From positions 44,514,951 to 44,578,950 of the forward strand of contig CM067564.1 in assembly GCA_034336665.1 (NCBI GenBank): a DNA stretch of 64,000 nucleotides, read 5' to 3'. Made by a program: the position numbers and the translations under genes. Each line of letters opens with the position of its first letter. The first letter of the stretch is position 1. The notes beneath the pieces are model-generated. The model was not told the origin of the DNA. It made no database searches and was given only the letters and a program-made list of their open reading frames with translations. Below, piece by piece: positions 58,367 to 64,000 of this stretch. This DNA comes from Luscinia megarhynchos. Lineage: Eukaryota > Chordata > Aves > Passeriformes > Turdidae.

Positions 58367-58452
58367 TGCATTATTTTTTTGTTGTTGTTGTTTTTGGGGG
58401 GGTTGTTGGTTTTTTTGGGGGTTTTTTTGGGTTTATTTTCTTTTTTTTTTTT
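58367..58452. repeat. T/G low-complexity tract next to an LTR end
   Basis: GTTGTTGTT, then long T runs broken by G runs, ending in a ~13-base T run that touches the LTR edge at 58453. On the minus strand this is an A-rich tract beginning right after the LTR's terminal CA. Confidence 0.85.
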
Positions 58453-58998
58453 TGCCAGATTGGGATTAAATACAAGAGAGACTGTATTTTTTGTTCAGAC
58501 TTAGATGTTTATTAATTCTTATTTATATTACAGTGAGTTCTACAGTACTTCTAGCTAACAAGATAAAAATGGAGACGTATCTCTTTCTCTCCAAGGCCTT
58601 TTAAGGCCAAACTGTCCAAATGAGAATGGACACTTGAATTATTTTCACTTAACTCAATAACTAATTACCCATGACCCATAATGCAGATTTTTTTTATTCA
58701 ATTACAGAAGTACCACTTAGACCCATGAAGAAGAAGGTGAAGAAGAAAGACAAAACTTCTGTTTCAAAACCTCCATCTTGCTTTATATATATATTACTAT
58801 ATCCTAAAACTTTACATTCTAAGTTTTTCACCATGTGATACTACACACTTCTATTCAAACTACACCCCCATAATCCCAGTTCTATCACCCAATTTTGGAA
58901 GCTTTCTCCACAGCGTCAGGTCAAATGCTGTGTTTTCTTGTGGGTCAGTGCCTGTCAGCACAGAAAGCCCAAAACTCTCAGTTTTCAGGGTTCCAACA
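58453..58998 (-). mobile_element. LTR of an endogenous retrovirus, unrelated to family A
   Basis: Read on the minus strand it starts TGTTGGAACCC and ends AATCTGGCA. TATATATATAAAG is at 58781-58793 and AATAAA at 58508-58513, about 270 bases on, which is the order and spacing of a retroviral promoter and poly(A) signal. Its AT-rich U3/R differs from family A. I found no matching target duplication at the two ends, so the left boundary is a best guess (59023 is an alternative) and the copy may be part of a rearranged provirus. Class not determined. Confidence 0.55.
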
Positions 58999-59615
58999 GG
59001 GATTATCCTCTCCAGCTGCCACAACTCTTGGGGAGGGAATAGAAAAATCTTATGAGTGCCTAGCAAGTAGTTCTGAAACAATAGATGAACTAGAGATGTT
59101 GGCAATCTTTGACATAGATGCTGGAAACAGTCATGTGAAGGTTTGAGGCCTCTTCCTTTGTTTAGGTGATACCAAATGCCACAAATACCAAAGAACCAAC
59201 AGACATCCTGTCCCAAGGCTGGCAGGAAAGGTCTGAAGATAAGGGTTACAGATAAGAAAGCCATAAAACATGGTAATTTAGTAGTTCCTATAGGTTGTAT
59301 GCAAATATTAGGAAATCAGTATATTGTATTAGATTGGTTATTGGAAATTAGAATATTCATCATAGAAGAATACATATTGTATTGTAAATGGGAAATCTAT
59401 CTCTAACCTCTCTCTTACCCCCTTGCTCTTATTTCTTACTCTCTTACTCTCCATGCTCTACACTCTCTCTTACATCCACACCCTTATAATAAAATGCAAA
59501 CCTAAAGAACAGAAAATAGAGAGCTCCTGAGTCTGTCCAGCGACCGTCTGACCAACAATCTAAGCTCCACACACAACCACCATCCTCTGCCTCTGCTTCT
59601 CCCAAGAAAAGCCAC
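58999..59615 (+). mobile_element. second LTR-like segment, probable U3-R-U5
   Basis: The plus strand has an AT-rich part (59270-59400), a CT-rich part (59400-59475), AATAAA at 59488-59493, then a GC-richer R/U5-like part ending AAGCCACA at 59615. This layout resembles an avian class II-type LTR read forward. The left limit is unclear; 58999-59250 may be leftover retroviral or host sequence. No gag, pol or env motif was recognised in either strand. A 134-codon minus-strand frame here (58860-59264) spans two different elements and is not a gene. Confidence 0.4.
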
Positions 59616-59616
59616 A

Positions 59617-60079
59617 GCAGGAGCCAAGCCTTTCCTACCCAGAGAAAAACTGAGATTTGGGACACCAAGGCACCTTCTTTCCACTGCATTCCAGAGGAAA
59701 ACCAGACCCTTCCACATCATCCCTGGAGCTTCAGAGGAAACTGCACCTTCTCCAGGAGCACTGCTCCAGCTGAACCACATCTGCCACTGCAGGAGGATGC
59801 AGCCACCATTGAATGGGACTGCTGCCAACACCCTGCCTGACTGATGGGTGTCAGCTTGGATTCTGACTCTGGCAGTGTTTGGGATTGTTCTGTGTAATAC
59901 TGCATTTCTATTTTAATTTTCCTAGCAAAGAACTGTTATTCCTAATTCCCATCTCTTTGCCTGAGAGCCCCTTAATTTCAAAATGATAATGATAATTTGG
60001 AGGGAGGGGGTTTACATTCTCCATTTCAAAGAGAAACTTCTGCCTTTCTTGGCAGACACCTGTCCTTCACACCAGGACA
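59617..60079 (+). mobile_element. family A LTR, missing its first ~190 bp
   Basis: From GCAGGAGCCAAGCC to CACACCAGGACA it matches the 10408-11053 LTR closely. The first part of U3, including the conserved palindrome, is missing and replaced by the unrelated segment ending at 59615. The right end is intact (…CCAGGACA at 60079), followed by GTGCC. No partner target duplication can be found because the left end is lost. Confidence 0.92.
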
Positions 60080-61014
60080 GTGCCAGAGTGGAGCACCAGC
60101 ATCCCAGGAGCTGCCAGGAGGTGAAGTGGCTTTGCCAAAGCAGCCTGACAAACCAGTGGCAGCTTTGGGAACAAATTGTGGTTTCATCTTTTGGCTTTCC
60201 AGGCAGAACAGCTCGTTGGAAATGTGGTGTCCCCTCCTCTCACCAACAGATTGGCCTGCTGAAATAGAGGCATTTAGACACTCACAGGCAAAACTGCCTC
60301 AGAAATGTAATGATTTAGTTCTCAGATGAGCCAGCACAACACGCCAAAAAAAAAAAAAAAAAAAAAAAGCAAAGACAGCCCAGCTGTTTCAGCCTTCTTT
60401 GGTGGGAGAAATAAATTTATATAACAAATGGGGTGAGGAGAAGGCATTGAGGCATGGACTGGGCTGACAGAAGGAACCCATTTCCCTCACAAATCCCAGG
60501 CTGAAGGTTTCAAGGTTGCTTCAGGGCAAGAGCACTGGTGAAATGGCCTTTTTTTTGTTGTTTTTTTTCCCCACAGCTACCAAAGCATTTTTTGCTGTGC
60601 CCATAATTTAGCTCCCCAAATTAAGAAAAAGGGAAGTGTGGAAGTGCCCTGGGGGAGCGTGTGGTTTGTGTCTGTGCTCAATATTGGTCCAGACAAACCC
60701 CAAGGAGCCCAGCTAACCTTGGAGCTACTCCAGGAGGAGCACGGATCTGTCAGCTGGACGTGTCACACACTCATCCCCTGCACACAGCACTTGATGGATG
60801 AGATGATTTGAAGTTTTTGACAACAGCTTTTTGCAGTGGGGGAAAAAAAATGGGGTTTTTTCTCAGCAAGTTGCAGATAAATGAGCAGAGTTTGCTCGAG
60901 TGCAGGGAATGCAGAAGGCAACAGAGTCTGGGATTCGTGAGGGGAATGGAAAATGCAAGGGACTGGTTTTAAAATTAAGGTGTAGAGACAGCAAATCTGG
61001 TCTTCAAATCCTTT
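60080..61014. other. intergenic or intronic DNA with an A run
   Basis: A 23-base A run at 60346-60368 and T-rich tract near 60550-60570. Nothing else recognised. Confidence 0.5.
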
Positions 61015-61350
61015 TAGGGAGAGGAGAGGAGAGGAGAGGAGAGGAGAGGAGAGGAGAGGAGAGGAGAGGAGAGGAGAGGAGAGGAGAGGAGAGGAGAGGA
61101 GAGGAGAGGAGAGGAGAGGAGAGGAGAGGGAGAGGAGAGGAGAGGAGAGGAGAGGAGAGGAGAGGAGAGGAGAGGAGAGGAGAGGAGAGGAGAGGAGAGG
61201 AGAGGAGAGGAGGGAGAGGAGAGGAGAGGAGAGGAGAGGAGAGGAGAGGAGAGGAGAGGAGAGGAGAGGAGAGGAGAGGAGAGGAGAGGAGAGGAGAGGA
61301 GAGGAGAGGAGAGGAGAGGAGAGGAGAGGAGAGGAGAGGAGAGGAGAGGA
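61015..61350. repeat. (GGAGA)n pentanucleotide array, purine-only, ~335 bp
   Basis: More than 60 near-perfect units with only two phase slips: one extra G near 61129-61131 and an altered unit near 61211-61216. The plus strand is all G and A, so no stop codon can occur in any frame on either strand; long Arg-Gly-Glu and Ser-Pro-Leu repeat frames of 167 to 233 codons result and are artefacts. The array is a mirror repeat, the configuration that can form triplex H-DNA. Confidence 0.99.
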
Positions 61351-61452
61351 ATCACTGCATCCTTCCATCCTTTAAGGGGGCTCATAAAACAGAGGTAGAG
61401 TGACTTTTTTCTCAGTGGTAGGAGAAGGTGAAATGTTTTTAAATTAAAAGAG
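61351..61452. other. short spacer
   Basis: Nothing recognised. Confidence 0.5.
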
Positions 61453-61675
61453 GAGAGATTTAGATTAGATAATAGAAAGAAATTCTGCCTTGTGTGGGTG
61501 GGGAGGGCCTGGCACAGGGTGCCCAGAGAAGCTGTGGCTGCCCCTGGATCCCTGGAAGGTTGTATGGGGTTTGGAGCAACCTGGGACAGTGGAAATTGTC
61601 CCTGCCCATGGCAGGGGTGGCACTGGATGGGCTTTAAGGTCCCTTCCCAACCCAAACCATTCCATGATTCCATGA
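61453..61675 (+). mobile_element. CR1 LINE 3' end fragment, ~220 bp
   Basis: 'gagatttagattagataata', 'ggcctggcacagggtgccc', 'ggatccctggaagg', 'ccatggcaggggtggcactg', 'gggctttaaggtccc' and 'ccatgattccatga' make a full sense-strand CR1 tail with few changes. It is close to the broken copy at 54221-54318. Confidence 0.96.
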
Positions 61676-63942
61676 CTGTAGCACTGCCCACATCCACAGC
61701 TGCAAGGAGTCCCATGGCAGAATTTGCTCCCTGAGCAGGAATCCCCTGCTCCCCTCATCCCCTGTCCCATGGGATGCTCAGGTGACATGGAACAGGGCTT
61801 GGTCAAACAAATCTGGTTTTAAATGAAATGCAGAGGACTGCAGGAGGCTGTGAGGGTCCTGAGGACGAGTAAATCAGACAGAAAAATCATCTTTATGCAG
61901 GGTGGGCTGGAGCCAGGAGTTTCTCATGGAAGCAGTTGGATTTCTCATCCAGAGGTGTGTCCAAGAGTGACATTTAGGGTGAAGAAGCCCATCATGAAAC
62001 CTCTAGCACAGAAATTGTTATGCACCACAGGAGGACCACGAGGAAAGGTCACAAAGGACAGCAGAAAAAGAAGATAATGCAGTGACTTCATATGAGTATT
62101 CCAGGGGTGATGCAAGGAACGTATTAATGTCATCAAAGTATTGGCACTGGCTTGAAAATCTAAAAACCAATGTTAAGATGTTTCATGGTCTGTTAAATCA
62201 CATGATGAAAGGCATTTTGAACCACAACAAAAAAAGATTTTATATGAATGAGCATAGTTCTCCAAGAAAACAGACCAATACCAAATGGAATTAGTACAAC
62301 ACAGTGGAAAGTAGCTAATACTAATAAAAATAATAAATCCTGCCATTAGATTTTCACAGTCTAATTATTCAGAGGGTTAGTCACTAATGGCCTGAGACAT
62401 CCCCATCACAGAGAACACAAGGAGTCAGGAGAAATATGATTGCAGCTAAGTGGCCTGAATTACAAATAATGATAAATAAGAAATATATTTTACAGTTCTT
62501 TCATACCCCCTGTCTGTGACTCTCAAAGAAGTTAATGAATCCATGTGACCCTTTTGGTGGGAGAAGATTTTGGCCACCTTAATGTGCTGCATTTGTGAAT
62601 TAATTAGGCTAAATATCCAATGATCCCTCAATTTCTGGCTATTAAGCACTTTGCCCTACATAATCTTCATTCCACTCTTCTCTGACCTTGGATTTGAAAA
62701 TTCTGGAAGGACCTGACAAAACTTCAGGTTCTGTCTGGTTTTCAGAGCAGTGGTTGGAATATTTTCATGGTGTTTATGAGAGTCTGGGAGGTTGTTTAGG
62801 ATTTTCTGCTTTACTCACAGAAGAAGGGAATGAGAAGTTTGTCACCATCCCGGAGAGTCCAGGGACAGATCCCTACACCTGGCTCAAGTCTAGAAAATTA
62901 TTCTATATTTTCATTTTTGGAAGCTGGACAACTACAGCCTTTACTGCTTCACATTTTCACATGTAATCTTTGCTTGTTGTTGGGAGTCTCAGAAACAGCT
63001 GACTCCAGATATCACAATGTTGATTGATTTGATACATTAATTTTCTTGATAACTCAGGTGTTTTCCTTGGAAAGGCACAAAAAAAGATCTCTGACCTAAA
63101 GTAATAAGCTAATAGAGTTCGAGTTCTGACTTTAGAGAAAGGGGGGAAAGAGATGAGAAATTCATCAATATATTTATGCTTTCAATCCACTCCAAATGAT
63201 TAAACTCCCCTAGGTTTGTGTAAAAAAAAATTAGCAAAGGAATTCTTGGATATTCTCTGGGTAAGCAAATCATTCATTAATAAAGAACACTTCATTGTGG
63301 ATAGAAACACCTTCTGTTTGATTCTTTACAACACAGAAGCATCATCAGCTGCCTGGCACGGAACTTTGGAAAGGTCAAGATTAGCATTAATCATATTTTG
63401 GAATGTTGATAAAGAGTGTTTTAGCTGCTAGCCAAAAAAGAAAAAAAAAAAAAAAAAGGGAAACAAGACTTCTTTTTACATATTCCCATCACATTATTCA
63501 AAGCAAGAGAAAAACAATTTCCAACTGATTTGGAAACAGCAAACCTGATCCTGTGCTGATTGGCAACCAGTTATTGTTGCTCTTCATTATTTGTACACCA
63601 GCAGCCTGAGGATCAACACTGGGTGCACACTCTGGAATGGAAAACTAACTAATTCTTCCCTAACTAATCTGAGCAAAGCTGGAGGAGAAGAGGGAAGGAG
63701 TGGAGGGGTGGAGTGATTTGCTCAAGGTTACTCCACCAGATGTGGCACCACTGTCTCAGCCTGTACCAAACACATCCAACAGGGACATCCTTGGATTTTG
63801 GGTGGAGGAGCTGAGCTCTCCTCTGGACACAACCCCTCACTTGACATCACACTGCTCTATTTGTAAATCTTGTACTATTTGTGAATCTGTGTCTCTGCCA
63901 TCCTGCCTTGTCTCTGACAAAGGGACCACGCAGTGCCAGAAG
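61676..63942. other. intergenic or intronic DNA, nothing recognised
   Basis: AT-rich stretch with an A run at 63434-63457. A 92-codon frame at 62688-62966 has no recognisable domain or splice context. Confidence 0.5.
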
Positions 63943-64000
63943 AAGAATTAGGCTGAGAGAATTGGGATTGTTCAGCCTGGAGAAGAGAAACAAGTTGACA
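63943..64000 (+). mobile_element. CR1 LINE fragment cut by the window edge
   Basis: 'aggctgagagaattggga', 'ttgttcagcctggagaagag' is the sense-strand CR1 sequence just before its 3' UTR. The element continues beyond the window. Confidence 0.88.

Noticed and set aside
58860..59264. A 134-codon minus-strand frame that could be taken for a retroviral envelope end.
   Set aside because: It crosses the boundary between two different LTR-like segments and shows no envelope hallmark I can identify.
60763..61715. Open frames of 167, 201 and 233 codons encoding pentapeptide repeats (Arg-Arg-Gly-Glu-Glu or Leu-Leu-Ser-Ser-Pro).
   Set aside because: A G/A-only 5-bp repeat has no T on one strand and no A on the other, so stops cannot occur. 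The frames follow from base composition.
62688..62966. A 92-codon plus-strand frame considered as an exon.
   Set aside because: No splice signals framing it and no recognisable domain.
1..64000. Scan for tRNA, rRNA and other structured RNA genes.
   Set aside because: No B-box (GGTTCGANTCC) with a paired A-box, and no rRNA or snRNA sequence recognised on either strand by eye. A tRNAscan-SE or Infernal run would be decisive.

Overview
The window reads as vertebrate nuclear DNA with no recognisable protein-coding gene. It most likely comes from a bird, probably a songbird. The grounds are many short, mostly 5'-truncated fragments of the CR1 LINE on both strands, with the typical avian 3' end (lists of the type 'ggaccttaaagatcatctagttccaacccc...ccatgggcagggacacc' are visible in many decayed versions). 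Several retroviral solo LTRs sit among them, CpG is depleted except in two patches, and simple repeats are common. Nothing prokaryotic is present: no operons, rRNA, tRNA or CRISPR array. Species and chromosome cannot be fixed from the sequence alone.

Layout. 1-10.4 kb is mostly single-copy-looking intergenic or intronic DNA, with a (TAA)n tract, a (GGA)n tract, weak CR1 scraps and a cluster of inverted homeodomain-type motifs at 7.14-7.37 kb. 10.4-31.9 kb is the most repeat-rich part. It holds four LTRs of one family (10408-11053, 17687-18338, 27312-27859, 29100-29819), each with a 5-bp target duplication; the second is inserted inside an older CR1 copy. It also holds CR1 pieces, including two that keep decayed ORF2 (reverse transcriptase) sequence. 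30.5-30.9 kb and 40.5-41.06 kb are two repeat-free patches that keep many CpGs and are the best candidates for conserved regulatory DNA. 32-58 kb is otherwise ordinary, with scattered CR1, a G-quadruplex motif, short tandem duplications and a second long (TAA)n tract abutting a broken CR1. 58.1-60.1 kb is a pile-up of CR1, a minus-strand LTR, a second LTR-like segment and a truncated copy of the main LTR family. 61.0-61.35 kb is a ~335-bp purine-only pentanucleotide array. The right edge cuts into another CR1.

Because there are no genes, there is no pathway to reconstruct. The history visible here is layered retrotransposition (CR1 first, LTRs later, one nested), LTR-LTR recombination down to solo LTRs, and microsatellite expansion. 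The long open frames present are explained by these repeats or are probably chance.
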